Made by a program: the position numbers and the translations under genes. 64,000 nt of DNA. Origin: Acidiphilium rubrum (GTDB lineage: Bacteria; Pseudomonadota; Alphaproteobacteria; Acetobacterales; Acetobacteraceae). The notes below the pieces were generated by a model that was given only the letters and a program-made list of their open reading frames with translations, had not been told where the DNA came from and ran no database searches. Below, piece after piece: positions 9,083 to 18,109 of the stretch. Location of the stretch: assembly GCF_900156265.1 (NCBI RefSeq), contig NZ_FTNE01000004.1, forward strand, positions 124,001 through 188,000, read 5' to 3'. Each line of letters opens with the position of its first letter. Position 1 is the first letter of the stretch.

Positions 9083-9568
9083 GTGACCAGGGTGGCAAAT
9101 GAAATGACCGAACGTGGCGAACGAGACGGGCGCCCCAGTCCAATCGATGTCCATGTCGGTTCACGAATCCGGCTACGGCGGACCTTGCTGGGCATGTCGC
9201 AGGAAAAGCTGGGGGACGCACTGGGGCTTACCTTCCAGCAGGTCCAGAAATACGAGCGCGGCGTCAATCGCGTCGGCGCATCGCGCCTGTTCGATATTTC
9301 ACGCGTGCTCGATGTACCGATCAGTTTCTTCTTCGACGATATGCCCGAAGGCATGGACGCGACGCCGATGTCCGGGCCCCGCGGCCGCAGCCATGGCTTT
9401 GCCGAATCGCAGGAACCGTTCGGTGTTGGCCTCGATGATCATATGACCAAGCGCGAAACCCTCGAACTGGTCCGCGCCTACTACCGCATTGCCGAACCCA
9501 CGGTCCGCAAGCGCATGTTCGATCTGATCAAGTCGCTTGCGCCATCCGATACGTTTCCGTCCGAGTAG
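9083..9568 (+). CDS. SinR/XRE-type helix-turn-helix regulator
   Basis: 161 residues from the GTG at 9083. The HTH_3 domain spans IDVHVGSRIRLRRTLLGM, SQEKLGDALGLTFQQVQKYE and GVNRVGASRLFDISRVLDVP. The C-terminal part contains KRETLELVRAYYRI, as in the alphaproteobacterial family that follows lnt in other genomes. It presumably binds DNA as a dimer; targets unknown. GTG 9083 is chosen because GGAGA lies 8 bases before it. ATG 9104 is an alternative, and an upstream ATG at 9017 would add 22 residues unlike the family. Confidence 0.82.
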   Translation: MTRVANEMTERGERDGRPSPIDVHVGSRIRLRRTLLGMSQEKLGDALGLTFQQVQKYERGVNRVGASRLFDISRVLDVPISFFFDDMPEGMDATPMSGPRGRSHGFAESQEPFGVGLDDHMTKRETLELVRAYYRIAEPTVRKRMFDLIKSLAPSDTFPSE

Positions 9569-9661
9569 GCGCAGGTCGATCCGAGCAAGCCCATCCGCGT
9601 GCGGGAACCGCCCGGACGTTACAGGGTCGGGTTGTTCCAAAAAATTGCAACCGGCGCATTA

Positions 9662-9706
9662 AATCCGCCCGCCATCTCGGAAAAATCAAATGAGGCGGGG
9701 CGGATT
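9662..9706. repeat. imperfect inverted repeat
   Basis: AATCCGCC + CGCC (9662-9673) pairs with GGCG + GGCGGATT (9694-9706, one bulged G) across a 20-base A-rich loop. It lies between the HTH gene and rpe. There is no following T run, so it is not an obvious intrinsic terminator. It could be an operator or mRNA structure. Confidence 0.4.
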
Positions 9707-9786
9707 CGCGTGCCAATATTAAAGCCTGAACATTAAACCGGTTGCGCGCTTGTGAAGGCGCGACACACTTCGCTACAAGCATAGCC

Positions 9787-10458
9787 ATGAGGGAACCACC
9801 CGCAGCGGCACCAATCATTGCACCAAGCCTGCTCGCCGCCGATTTCGGCCGCCTCAACGACGAAGTCGCGGCAATCGAGCGGGCAGGGGCCGATTGGCTC
9901 CATCTCGATGTTATGGACGGGCATTTTGTTTCCAACATCACCTTCGGCCCGCTGGTCATCAAAGCACTCCGCCCTCACTCCAAACTCGTGTTCGACCTGC
10001 ATCTGATGATCGCCCCGGTCGATGCCTATCTGGCCGATTTCGCCGCTGCCGGCGCCGATCACATCACAATCCACGCCGAGGCCGGCCCCCACCTGCATCG
10101 CTCACTGCAAGCGATTCGCGCGCTCGGCAAGAAAGCCGGTGTCGCCCTCAACCCCGCCACCCCGATCGATGCGGTCGCCAACGTGCTCGACCTGATCGAC
10201 ATCATCAACGTCATGACAGTCAATCCCGGCTTTGGCGGTCAGAAATTCCTGGCCAGCCAGCTGCCGAAAATCGCTGCCCTGCGCTCGATGATCCGGCAGA
10301 GCGGCCGCAAAATCCACATCGAGACCGACGGCGGCATCGACCCGGCAACCGCGCCGCAAGCGATCGAGGCTGGAGCCGATGTGCTGATCGCCGGCAGCGC
10401 GATTTTCGGCAAGCCTGACTATGCTGCCGCCATCGCGGCGCTGAAACCCTCATTATGA
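9787..10458 (+). CDS. rpe: ribulose-phosphate 3-epimerase
   Basis: A 223-residue TIM-barrel enzyme interconverting ribulose-5-phosphate and xylulose-5-phosphate in the pentose-phosphate and Calvin pathways. Family motifs are clear: [10 protein letters not shown], the metal-binding [18 protein letters not shown], the phosphate loop [13 protein letters not shown] and IETDGGI. The ATG at 9787 (MREPPAAAP) is chosen over 9742 because the family starts close to IAPSLL. The heparinase-like gene begins 10 bases later. Confidence 0.94.
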   Translation: MREPPAAAPIIAPSLLAADFGRLNDEVAAIERAGADWLHLDVMDGHFVSNITFGPLVIKALRPHSKLVFDLHLMIAPVDAYLADFAAAGADHITIHAEAGPHLHRSLQAIRALGKKAGVALNPATPIDAVANVLDLIDIINVMTVNPGFGGQKFLASQLPKIAALRSMIRQSGRKIHIETDGGIDPATAPQAIEAGADVLIAGSAIFGKPDYAAAIAALKPSL

Positions 10459-10468
10459 GTGGCCGGTC

Positions 10469-12064
10469 ATGAGTGAAGGCGGCCCGATGATGCGCGGCGC
10501 CCGACAATGGATGGCCAAACTCGCCACCCTGCGTGGTGGCGGCGTGCCGGACGCACCCGCCTTGCCGGTGCGCGATCCATGGCCCGGCGAACCGGGCCGC
10601 GGGGCCCGGATCATCAAGGGCGAACTCGAGTATCGCGGCGCCCTCCGCCCATTGCGCCCGGGCGGTTTCTCCGCAAGCGATGCCTCGCCATTGATGCTCG
10701 CGCATATCCACGGCTTCGGCTGGCTGCGCGATCTGCGCGCCCTCGGCACCGATGCCGCCCGCTCCCGCGCCCGCGCCCTGATCACCGATTGGATCGGCTG
10801 CGACCAACTTCCCGCCATCGCGACCGCGCCGCCGGTCAGCGGTGCCCGGCTCACCGCCTGGCTCGGCCATTACGATTTCTTCGCAGCCTCGGCCGATGAC
10901 GATTTCCGCCAGATGCTGATGGCACGGCTCGTGCACGATGCTCGGCAACTTGCCGCCGCCATGCCGATCGAAGCGCGCGACGGCCGCGCCTTCACCGCCA
11001 TCAAGGGGCTGATCGCCGCCTCGGTCGCCCTGCCCGAACATGCGGCCTTCCTGCCGCGCGCCCTGAAATTCCTGGTGCCGGAAATCGGCCGCCAAATCCT
11101 GCCGGACGGCTCACACGCCGAACGCAGCCCCGCTGCCCATCTCGCCGCGCTGCAGGACCTCACCGAGATTCGCGCCCTGCTGCAATCAGCCCGCGCCGAG
11201 GCCCCGCCGCAACTTCCCGGCACGATCGAGCGTATGGCGGTCGCGCTGCGTGCGCTCCGCCACGCCGATGGCGGTCTCGCACTGTTCAATGGCACCGCGG
11301 AAGACTGGCCCAATTTGATCGACCTGGTGCTGAGCCAGGCCGGCCGCACTGGCCGCAGCAACGTCTCGCTCGCCCAGTCGGGTTTTCATCGCCTCACCGC
11401 CGGCAAAACGACCATCATCGTCGATGCCGGCGCGCCGCCCGGCCAGGGCATGGATCGTTTCGCCCATGCCGGCACGCTTGCGTTCGAATTTTCGGTGGGA
11501 CGCGAACGCCTCATCGTGAATTGTGGCGCGGCGCCCGCCTCCGCCACCGAATGGCGCGACGCGCTGCGCGCCACCGCCGCCCACTCCACCCTGATCATCG
11601 CCGATGTCTCATCCTCGGAAATCAGGCCCGAAGGCCTCGGCCGCCGCCCGAGCACCGTCGAACTCACCCGCCACGAGGCCAATGGGGCGCATTGGCTCGA
11701 GGCGAGCCACGATGGCTGGAAAAAACCGTTCGACGCCATTCATCGCCGCCGCCTCTATCTGTCCGAAAGCGGCGAAGACCTCCGCGGCGAAGACAGTGTC
11801 GAAGCCGGTCAGCCGCAGCCCTTCACCCTGCGGTTTCACCTCCACCCCAACGTCACCGCAAGCATCCAGCAGGATAACGAAGCCGCGTTGCTTCGCCTGC
11901 CATCAGGTCAGGGCTGGCGCCTGCGGGCGGGCGGTGCCGCTCTCACCGTCGAGGAATCCATCTATTTCGGCGGCGCCGAACCCCGCCGCGCCGAACAGAT
12001 CGTTCTCACCAGCACCCAGGATGGCCCGCAACAGGTCAAATGGGCCCTGACCAAAATGGGCTGA
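10469..12064 (+). CDS. heparinase II/III-like protein
   Basis: 531 residues with an alpha-helical N-terminal half and a C-terminal beta-sandwich, the order found in heparinase II/III and alginate lyase relatives. The stretch LAQSGFHRLTAGKTTIIVDAG followed by GTLAFEFSVGRERLIVNCG matches the C-terminal Hepar_II_III domain. No signal peptide is evident. In alphaproteobacteria this cytoplasmic-looking version often sits beside purH; here galE, a glycosyltransferase and a CreA-family gene lie between. Substrate unknown; a lyase acting on a uronic-acid glycan is an inference from the family. Confidence 0.8.
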   Translation: MSEGGPMMRGARQWMAKLATLRGGGVPDAPALPVRDPWPGEPGRGARIIKGELEYRGALRPLRPGGFSASDASPLMLAHIHGFGWLRDLRALGTDAARSRARALITDWIGCDQLPAIATAPPVSGARLTAWLGHYDFFAASADDDFRQMLMARLVHDARQLAAAMPIEARDGRAFTAIKGLIAASVALPEHAAFLPRALKFLVPEIGRQILPDGSHAERSPAAHLAALQDLTEIRALLQSARAEAPPQLPGTIERMAVALRALRHADGGLALFNGTAEDWPNLIDLVLSQAGRTGRSNVSLAQSGFHRLTAGKTTIIVDAGAPPGQGMDRFAHAGTLAFEFSVGRERLIVNCGAAPASATEWRDALRATAAHSTLIIADVSSSEIRPEGLGRRPSTVELTRHEANGAHWLEASHDGWKKPFDAIHRRRLYLSESGEDLRGEDSVEAGQPQPFTLRFHLHPNVTASIQQDNEAALLRLPSGQGWRLRAGGAALTVEESIYFGGAEPRRAEQIVLTSTQDGPQQVKWALTKMG

Positions 12065-12068
12065 GCGC

Positions 12069-13088
12069 ATGGCACGCATTCTCTTGACCGGCGGCGCCGG
12101 CTTCATCGGCTCGCACACCGCCGTCGTCCTGCTCGAGCGCGGCTACGATGTCGTCCTGCTCGATGATTTCTCGAACGCAGCGCGCGACGTACCGGCCCGC
12201 CTGCACCGGATCACCGGTGTTTCGGTGCCCCTGATCGAGGCGGATATTCGCGACGAAGCAGCCATGGCGGCAGCCCTGGCCGCATTCCCGATCGATGCGG
12301 TCATTCATTTCGCGGCGAAAAAAGCGGTCGGCGAGAGCGAGGCCGATCCTCTTCTCTATTACGACGCCAACATCGTCGGCACCGTGCGCCTGCTGGCCGC
12401 CATGCGCCGCGCCCGCGTCGGGCGCATCGTGTTCTCATCCTCCGCCACCGTCTACGGCGAGCCGGATGCCTGCCCGATCACCGAGGATGCGGCCCTGCGA
12501 GTCACCAACGTCTATGGCCGCACGAAACTGGTGATGGAGGGCATGATCACCGATCTGGTGCGCACCGGCACGCTGCAAGCGGCGGCGGTGCTCCGCTATT
12601 TCAACCCGGTCGGCGCGCATCCATCCGGCGTGATCGGCGAAGACCCCAGCGGCGTGCCGGCCAATCTGATGCCCTACCTTTGCCAGACCGCCGAAGGCAG
12701 GCGGCCGCATCTGAACGTGTTCGGCAACGACTACCCGACGCACGATGGTTCGGGTGTGCGCGACTTCATCCATATCATGGACCTCGCCGAAGCCCACGAA
12801 GCCGCACTGCGCCGCGTCCTCGCCCATGACGGTGATTTCACGGTCAACCTCGGCACCGGCACCGGCTATTCGGTGCTGGACATGATCGCCGCGTTCGAAG
12901 CCGCAACCGGCATCAAGGTTCCGTACAAAATCGCCCCCCGCCGCCCCGGCGACGTCGCCGCCTGCTACGCCGACCCCGCGCGTGCCGAAACCCTGCTCGA
13001 CTGGCGCGCCACCCGCGGCATCGAAGACATGTGCCGTGACGCCTGGCGCTGGCAGAGCAAAATCGCCCTGACCAACCAGACCGCCTGA
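12069..13088 (+). CDS. galE: UDP-glucose 4-epimerase
   Basis: A 339-residue short-chain dehydrogenase-type epimerase. The NAD-binding loop TGGAGFIGSH lies at 7-16 and the catalytic Y149/K153 in VYGRTK. SSSATVYGEP supplies the conserved serine/threonine. GalE interconverts UDP-glucose and UDP-galactose, here probably supplying sugar nucleotides for the adjacent glycosyltransferase and the polysaccharide genes downstream. It begins 4 bases after the heparinase-like gene, suggesting one transcript. Confidence 0.93.
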   Translation: MARILLTGGAGFIGSHTAVVLLERGYDVVLLDDFSNAARDVPARLHRITGVSVPLIEADIRDEAAMAAALAAFPIDAVIHFAAKKAVGESEADPLLYYDANIVGTVRLLAAMRRARVGRIVFSSSATVYGEPDACPITEDAALRVTNVYGRTKLVMEGMITDLVRTGTLQAAAVLRYFNPVGAHPSGVIGEDPSGVPANLMPYLCQTAEGRRPHLNVFGNDYPTHDGSGVRDFIHIMDLAEAHEAALRRVLAHDGDFTVNLGTGTGYSVLDMIAAFEAATGIKVPYKIAPRRPGDVAACYADPARAETLLDWRATRGIEDMCRDAWRWQSKIALTNQTA

Positions 13089-13127
13089 CCCCATACGCCC
13101 GCGCGTCCCCATCATCGCGGCCCTGCC

Positions 13128-14255
13128 ATGCGCCCCCGCCACCTCGTCTATCTGATCGGCGAAGACTGGTTCTTCGCCTCGCATTTCCGCGCCCGCGCCA
13201 GCGCCGCGCGCGCGGCGGGCTGGCGCGTCTCGGTCATCACCCGCACCGGTGCCGCAGCGGATACCTTGCGCGCCGAAGGCTTCGATCTCCACAGCGTCGA
13301 TTTCAAACGCGCCCGGATCGACCCGATCGCGGAATTTCGTCTGGCCCTGCACATCGCGGCACTCTACCGCGAACTTCGCCCCGATCTGGCCCACCACGTC
13401 GCCTTGAAACCCATTCTGCTCGGCAGCATCGCAGCCCGCATCGCCGGCGTCCCGGCCATCGTCAACGCGCCGGTCGGGCAAGGGTTCGTGTTCGCCTCGC
13501 GCACCGCCAAGGCCCGCCTGCTGCGGCCGTTCGTAAGCACCGCGCTGCGGGCGACCATCGGCACCCGCAGTGCCATCGCGGTGTTCGAAAACGAGGAAGA
13601 TCGCAGCGCGATGATCGCATCCGGTGCCATCCGCGCCGATCATACCGTCCTGATCCGTGGCGCCGGCGTCGATCTCGCCCGTTTCCGACCCCATGCGCTC
13701 AACGCAGCGCCCATCCGCATCGTGCTCGGTGCCCGCATGCTGCGCGACAAAGGCGTCCGCGAATTCATCGAGGCCGCGGCCATCCTGCAAGGGCAGGGGA
13801 CGGAATTCATCCTCGCCGGTATGCCCGACCCCGACAATCCCGCCTCGCTGACTGAGGCCGATCTGCGCGCCGCCCACCACGTTACCTGGATCGGCCATTG
13901 TGACGACATGGCAGCCCTGTTCGCAACCTGCCACATCGCCTGCCTGCCCTCGTACCGCGAAGGCCTACCGAAATTCCTGCTGGAAGCCATGGCGTGCGGC
14001 CTGCCATGCGTCGCAACCGATGTAACCGGCTGTCGCGATGCGGTGATCGCGGACCAGACCGGCCTGCTGGTGCCGCCGCGCGACGCACCAGCCCTCGCCG
14101 CCGCCCTCGCGCGTCTCATCGCCGATCCGTCGTTGCGCGCAGCCCTGGGTCAGGCCGGGCGCGCACGGGCCGCGCAGCTTTATGCCGAGCCGGTTATTTG
14201 CGCCGAGACGCTCACGGTCTATGAACGCGCCATCACACAAGGAGCAGGGCGATGA
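13128..14255 (+). CDS. GT4-type glycosyltransferase
   Basis: 375 residues with two Rossmann-like halves. The C-terminal GT4 motif EGLPKFLLEAMACGLPCVAT carries the E-x7-E nucleotide-sugar signature. An N-terminal LIGEDWFFASHFRARA region resembles capsule/O-antigen transferases of the CapM/RfpB type. It presumably adds a hexose to a lipid-linked oligosaccharide at the membrane surface; donor and acceptor unknown. The stop overlaps the next start as ATGA. Confidence 0.87.
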   Translation: MRPRHLVYLIGEDWFFASHFRARASAARAAGWRVSVITRTGAAADTLRAEGFDLHSVDFKRARIDPIAEFRLALHIAALYRELRPDLAHHVALKPILLGSIAARIAGVPAIVNAPVGQGFVFASRTAKARLLRPFVSTALRATIGTRSAIAVFENEEDRSAMIASGAIRADHTVLIRGAGVDLARFRPHALNAAPIRIVLGARMLRDKGVREFIEAAAILQGQGTEFILAGMPDPDNPASLTEADLRAAHHVTWIGHCDDMAALFATCHIACLPSYREGLPKFLLEAMACGLPCVATDVTGCRDAVIADQTGLLVPPRDAPALAAALARLIADPSLRAALGQAGRARAAQLYAEPVICAETLTVYERAITQGAGR

Positions 14256-14740
14256 ACCTTTCTGTCCCAAGCCTCATCACGGCAGCCGCGCTGATCGGCC
14301 TCGCGGCACTTCCAATGGCGGCCACCACCGGCATCGCCCACGCCGAGACGCGGATCGGCGCGGTCTCGACCAATTTCCGGCTCCTGGGTGCCGACGACAA
14401 AGTCGTTGTCGAACGGCTGGAAGACCCGAAACTCCCCAACGTCGCCTGTTACGCCAGCTTCGCCAAAACCGGCGGCGTCAAGGGCAGCCTCGGCGTCGCG
14501 ACCGATCCGTCCCGCTTCGCGCTCTCCTGCATCGCCACCGGCCCTGTCACGCTGCCGGCCGGCCTGCCGGCAAAAAAACAGATCGCGGCGATTTCTGCCT
14601 CGTTCCTGGTCAAACATTTCAACCTCTATCGCCTGGTCGACCCCGATCACAAGGCGGTGGTCTATATGCTGATCAGCACGAAAATCATCCACGGCTCGCC
14701 GGCCAATGCGGTATCGGCGGTCCCTGTTACCGGCGGCTGA
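14252..14740 (+). CDS. creA: CreA-family periplasmic protein
   Basis: 162 residues with an N-terminal signal peptide (hydrophobic LITAAALIGLAALPM, cleavage probably after GIAHA). The mature part matches CreA: RIGAVSTNFRLLGADDKVVV, the DPKLPNVACYASFAKTGGVK block and a second cysteine in FALSCIATGP, possibly forming a disulfide. CreA is a conserved periplasmic protein of unknown function. The start overlaps the upstream glycosyltransferase stop. Repeat copy B lies directly downstream. Confidence 0.8.
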   Translation: MNLSVPSLITAAALIGLAALPMAATTGIAHAETRIGAVSTNFRLLGADDKVVVERLEDPKLPNVACYASFAKTGGVKGSLGVATDPSRFALSCIATGPVTLPAGLPAKKQIAAISASFLVKHFNLYRLVDPDHKAVVYMLISTKIIHGSPANAVSAVPVTGG

Positions 14741-14757
14741 TGCCCATGAGGTAAGGT

Positions 14758-14800
14758 AGGCAAGCACTTCTTTTTTTGAAAAAAAAGAAGCAAAAAAACT
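14758..14800 (+). repeat. dispersed A/T hairpin element, copy B
   Basis: Perfect 11-base arms CTTCTTTTTTT (14767-14777) and AAAAAAAGAAG (14780-14790) with a two-base loop, followed by CAAAAAAACTT. Similarity to copy C continues past the hairpin into a GTCCT...CTGTGCCG block near 14803-14821. It lies between the CreA-family stop and purH. Confidence 0.75.
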
Positions 14801-14855
14801 TCCGTCCTGTTGTTCTGTGCCGTTGAAACCGTTTCCGCCTACTTGAAGGCTCTGT

Positions 14856-16448
14856 ATGCACGATAAAATCATTATCCAGCGGGCGCTGATCTCGGTGTCC
14901 GACAAGACCGGTCTGCTTGATCTCGGCCGGGCCCTGGCCGGCCACGGCGTCGAAATCCTGTCCACCGGCGGCTCGGCGAAAACCCTGCGCGACGCAGGCA
15001 TTCCCGTCATCGAAGTCGCCGACTACACCGGCGTGCCCGAAATGCTTGACGGCAGGGTCAAAACCCTGGTGCCGAAACTGCACGGCGGCCTGCTCGGACG
15101 GCGCGACCTGCCGGCCCATGTCGCCCAGATGGCCCAGCACGGCATCCCGCCGATCGATCTGTTGGTCGTCAACCTCTACCCGTTCGAGCAGACCGTCGCC
15201 AAAGGGGCCGCGTTCGACGAATGCGTTGAAAACATCGATATCGGCGGCCCAGCGCTGATCCGCGCGGCAGCAAAAAACCATGATTTCGTCACCGTCATCA
15301 CCGATCCCGCCCAATACCCCGATCTGACCGCCGCCCTCGCTGCCGGCGGCACCACCCTGACCCAGCGCCGCCATTACGCCGCCGCTGCCTATACGCGCAC
15401 CGCCACCTACGATGCGGCGATCGCCACCTGGTTCACCGCCCGCAACGGCGATGCCGACCCCGATCTGCGCGTCACCGAAACCGTGCCGCCGCAGACCGGC
15501 GAAATTTTCCCTGCCCGCCTCGCCATAGCCGGCCTCAAGCACCAGGCGCTGCGCTACGGCGAAAACCCCCACCAGATCGCCGCCTTCTACAAAACCGGCG
15601 ACCGCCCCGGCGTCGCCTCCGCGCGGCAGCTTCAGGGCAAGGAACTGTCCTACAACAACATCAACGACACCGACGCCGCGTATGAATGCGTCGCCGAATT
15701 CGATCGCCCCTGCGTCGTCATCGTCAAGCACGCGAACCCCTGCGGCGTGGCGACCGGCGTCGACCTCGCGCAAGCATGGGATCGCGCCCTGGCCTGCGAT
15801 CCGGTCAGCGCCTTCGGCGGCATCATCGCCGTCAATCGCCGTCTCGATGCCGCATCGGCCGAAAAAATGGCGAGCATTTTCTCCGAAGTGATCATCGCAC
15901 CCGATGCCGAACCCGAAGCCATCGCCGTGCTCGCGCGCAAGAAAAACCTCCGCCTCCTGATCGCCGGCGCCCTGCCGGACTCGGCGTCCGATGGCCTGAC
16001 ATTTCGCAGCGTCGCAGGCGGCTACCTGGTGCAGACCCGCGATTCCGGCCGCATCACGCGCGATGACCTCAAAATCGTCACCCAGCGCGCGCCGAGCAAC
16101 GCGGAGTTCGACGATCTCTTGTTCGCCTTCCGTGTCGCCAAACACGTCAAATCGAACGCGATCATCTATGCGCGCGCCGGTGCCACCACGGGCATCGGTG
16201 CCGGCCAGATGAGCCGGGTGGATTCCTCGCGCATCGCCGTCCTGAAGGGGGGCGACAGCATCGCGGGCTCGGTCGTCGCCTCCGATGCGTTCTTCCCGTT
16301 CGCCGATGGGCTGGTCGCCGCGATCGAAGCGGGGGCCACCGCCGTCATCCAACCCGGTGGCTCGATCCGCGATGCGGAGGTAATCGCCGCGGCCGATGCC
16401 GCCGGCATCGCCATGGTCTTCACCGGTATGCGGCATTTCCGCCATTGA
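14856..16448 (+). CDS. purH: bifunctional AICAR formyltransferase / IMP cyclohydrolase
   Basis: A 530-residue enzyme for the last two steps of IMP synthesis. The N-terminal MGS-like cyclohydrolase domain contains [11 protein letters not shown] and [11 protein letters not shown]. The C-terminal transformylase domain contains LRYGENPHQ and the catalytic K291-H292 in [11 protein letters not shown], and ends [10 protein letters not shown] as the family does. Length is standard. It is probably transcribed independently of the sugar genes, since repeat copy B separates them. Confidence 0.97.
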   Translation: MHDKIIIQRALISVSDKTGLLDLGRALAGHGVEILSTGGSAKTLRDAGIPVIEVADYTGVPEMLDGRVKTLVPKLHGGLLGRRDLPAHVAQMAQHGIPPIDLLVVNLYPFEQTVAKGAAFDECVENIDIGGPALIRAAAKNHDFVTVITDPAQYPDLTAALAAGGTTLTQRRHYAAAAYTRTATYDAAIATWFTARNGDADPDLRVTETVPPQTGEIFPARLAIAGLKHQALRYGENPHQIAAFYKTGDRPGVASARQLQGKELSYNNINDTDAAYECVAEFDRPCVVIVKHANPCGVATGVDLAQAWDRALACDPVSAFGGIIAVNRRLDAASAEKMASIFSEVIIAPDAEPEAIAVLARKKNLRLLIAGALPDSASDGLTFRSVAGGYLVQTRDSGRITRDDLKIVTQRAPSNAEFDDLLFAFRVAKHVKSNAIIYARAGATTGIGAGQMSRVDSSRIAVLKGGDSIAGSVVASDAFFPFADGLVAAIEAGATAVIQPGGSIRDAEVIAAADAAGIAMVFTGMRHFRH

Positions 16449-17017
16449 GCCCGCACCCCACCGGCAAAATCTTCGGCGAGGCAACCGGCCCCCAGCGCCT
16501 CGGCCTGCCCGACCCCACCCGCATGAGCGAAGCGCAGCACGCCGCCCATGATGCCATCGCCGCCGGCCCGCGCGGCAAGGTGGAAGGCCCGCTCGCGGTC
16601 TGGCTGCACAGCGCCGAACTCGCCAACCGCGCCCAGGCGCTCGGCGAATACTGCCGCTTTGGCTCCTCCCTGCCGCCGCGCTTGTCCGAACTCGCCATTC
16701 TGGTCATGGGTGCTTTCTGGCAAGCCGGCTTTGAATGGCACGTCCACGCCCCGATCGCCGAAGCCGCCGGCATCGCGCCCGCGATCATCGCGGCCATCAA
16801 AACCGGCAACCAACCGGTCTTCACCGAACCCGATGCGCAAGCGGTCCACGATTTCGCGCGCGAACTGCTCCACACCCGCGCGATATCCGACGACACCTAC
16901 AAAATAACCCGCCACGCACTCGGCGACCGCGGCCTGGTCGATCTGGTTGGCGTGCTCGGCTATTACGGGCTGATCTCGATGACAATAAAAGCGTTTAGAG
17001 TTGATATTCAGGACTAG
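16445..17017 (+). CDS. carboxymuconolactone decarboxylase-family protein
   Basis: 190 residues from a TTG at 16445 that overlaps the purH stop; an ATG at 16523 is the fallback start. The CMD-like all-helical domain contains [31 protein letters not shown], where the FEW..H pattern is typical. The CxxC redox pair of AhpD-type members is absent, so peroxidase activity is not supported. Substrate unknown. Confidence 0.75.
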   Translation: MSPHPTGKIFGEATGPQRLGLPDPTRMSEAQHAAHDAIAAGPRGKVEGPLAVWLHSAELANRAQALGEYCRFGSSLPPRLSELAILVMGAFWQAGFEWHVHAPIAEAAGIAPAIIAAIKTGNQPVFTEPDAQAVHDFARELLHTRAISDDTYKITRHALGDRGLVDLVGVLGYYGLISMTIKAFRVDIQD

Positions 17018-17137
17018 ATCATCATAATTGTATAAAATCTTATTATTGAAGTATCGATGTCGTAATTTGTGTCAGTATTTCTTACGCATATCAATCTTTG
17101 AAACGATTATGGCTTTGAAAAATAACGGATATTTATT

Positions 17138-17154
17138 TGGCACGGAGTTTGCTT
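17138..17154 (+). promoter_or_regulatory. sigma-54 (RpoN) promoter of first PEP-CTERM gene
   Basis: TGGCACggagtTTGCTT matches the RpoN consensus TGGCAC-N5-TTGCW at every conserved base. It lies 38 bases before the ATG at 17192, a normal leader length. The same element precedes the next PEP-CTERM gene. RpoN promoters need an AAA+ activator; none is encoded in this window. Confidence 0.85.
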
Positions 17155-17191
17155 ATGAGGGGCTTGGCTCAACCTCCTATAGGACATTCCA

Positions 17192-17866
17192 ATGAAAAGA
17201 CTTTTGCTTGCTTCAGTATTTAGTGTGGCTTCCATCGCCAGCTTCGCGTCAGTCGCACTCGCAGGACCGATCTCCCCGACGCTGTCGTTGGGCTATTCGA
17301 TTAATGATGGACCAATCACAACGCTTCAATCGGGTAGTGCGAACTTTTTCAACCAAACCTATTCGTTCGGAAATTATGCGGTGTCTGTGACGGCCAATGA
17401 CTTTGGTGCGTATTCGTTTGACCTCGGTGTAAACGGTGCCGTCGGACAAGGTACATTTTCAGAACCGATTACCGTGTATCTAACCGAACAGAATGTCTCG
17501 GCTTACGGTCCGATTGCGGTTAGTGGGCTTCTTACCAACACGCCCCAAGGCGGTTCCTCGCCAATGGGCTTGACCTTTGCGGTGCTGGGTTCAACGGCGA
17601 ACGCTTTATTTGCCGGCACAAACCTCGGGATGGCGACGATTGACCCGAGCCTTACCGACGCCGCGTCGGTGTTCGACCCGTCGTTCATCGTGAACGGTCA
17701 GTATTCGCTGACGCAAGCGATCACGATCTCACCTAATCTGACCGGGGCGACTGCTTTAAGTATCGACAGCCGTGTTTCCGTTCCCGAACCCGGCTCGCTT
17801 GCCCTGCTCGGCACGGGCCTCGTTGCCCTCGGCCTGCTCGTCCGCAAACGCCAGAAGCGCGCCTAA
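17192..17866 (+). CDS. PEP-CTERM sorting-domain protein
   Basis: 224 residues. An N-terminal signal peptide ends near SVALA, then comes a Ser/Thr/Asn/Gly-rich extracellular body with few charges. A C-terminal PEP-CTERM tripartite signal closes the protein: VPEPGSLALLGTGL, a membrane helix (VALGLLV) and a basic tail RKRQKRA. Such proteins are recognised by an exosortase, which cleaves at the PEP motif on the way to the surface. The body is less G+C-rich than its neighbours. GGACATT lies before the ATG. Specific function of the body unknown. Confidence 0.88.
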   Translation: MKRLLLASVFSVASIASFASVALAGPISPTLSLGYSINDGPITTLQSGSANFFNQTYSFGNYAVSVTANDFGAYSFDLGVNGAVGQGTFSEPITVYLTEQNVSAYGPIAVSGLLTNTPQGGSSPMGLTFAVLGSTANALFAGTNLGMATIDPSLTDAASVFDPSFIVNGQYSLTQAITISPNLTGATALSIDSRVSVPEPGSLALLGTGLVALGLLVRKRQKRA

Positions 17867-17890
17867 TCTTCCATTTCGCCTACTGCTAAC

Positions 17891-17925
17891 ACGCCTCCGG
17901 TCCATACCGGAGGCGTTTTTTTTTT
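17891..17925 (+). terminator. rho-independent terminator after first PEP-CTERM gene
   Basis: Perfect 10-base stem ACGCCTCCGG / CCGGAGGCGT with a 6-base loop (17901-17906), running into an 11-base T tract. It ends the first PEP-CTERM transcript, so the second has its own promoter. Confidence 0.93.
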
Positions 17926-18049
17926 GGCACGACGGCAGCCCCCCAGCAAAGCGCGCCCAATCATCGACCAATCGATCATTTTGTCTGGAAAACTTTACAC
18001 TCCCGAAATATCGAGTTCGCAATTACCTGATTCAAAACGATATAAAATT

Positions 18050-18066
18050 TGGCACCAAAATTGCTT
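18050..18066 (+). promoter_or_regulatory. sigma-54 (RpoN) promoter of second PEP-CTERM gene
   Basis: TGGCACcaaaaTTGCTT, again a full match to the RpoN consensus with the required 5-base gap between the TGGCAC and TTGC boxes, 44 bases before the ATG at 18110. Only the spacer differs from the first copy, so conservation is confined to the promoter elements. Confidence 0.87.
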
Positions 18067-18109
18067 ACCTTCAATTGCAGCTCAAAAATTTACTACCGGA
18101 GATTGTTTT

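Noticed and set aside
14727-16484. 585-codon frame antisense to purH
   Set aside because: Gly/Asp/Arg-rich shadow of a certain gene.
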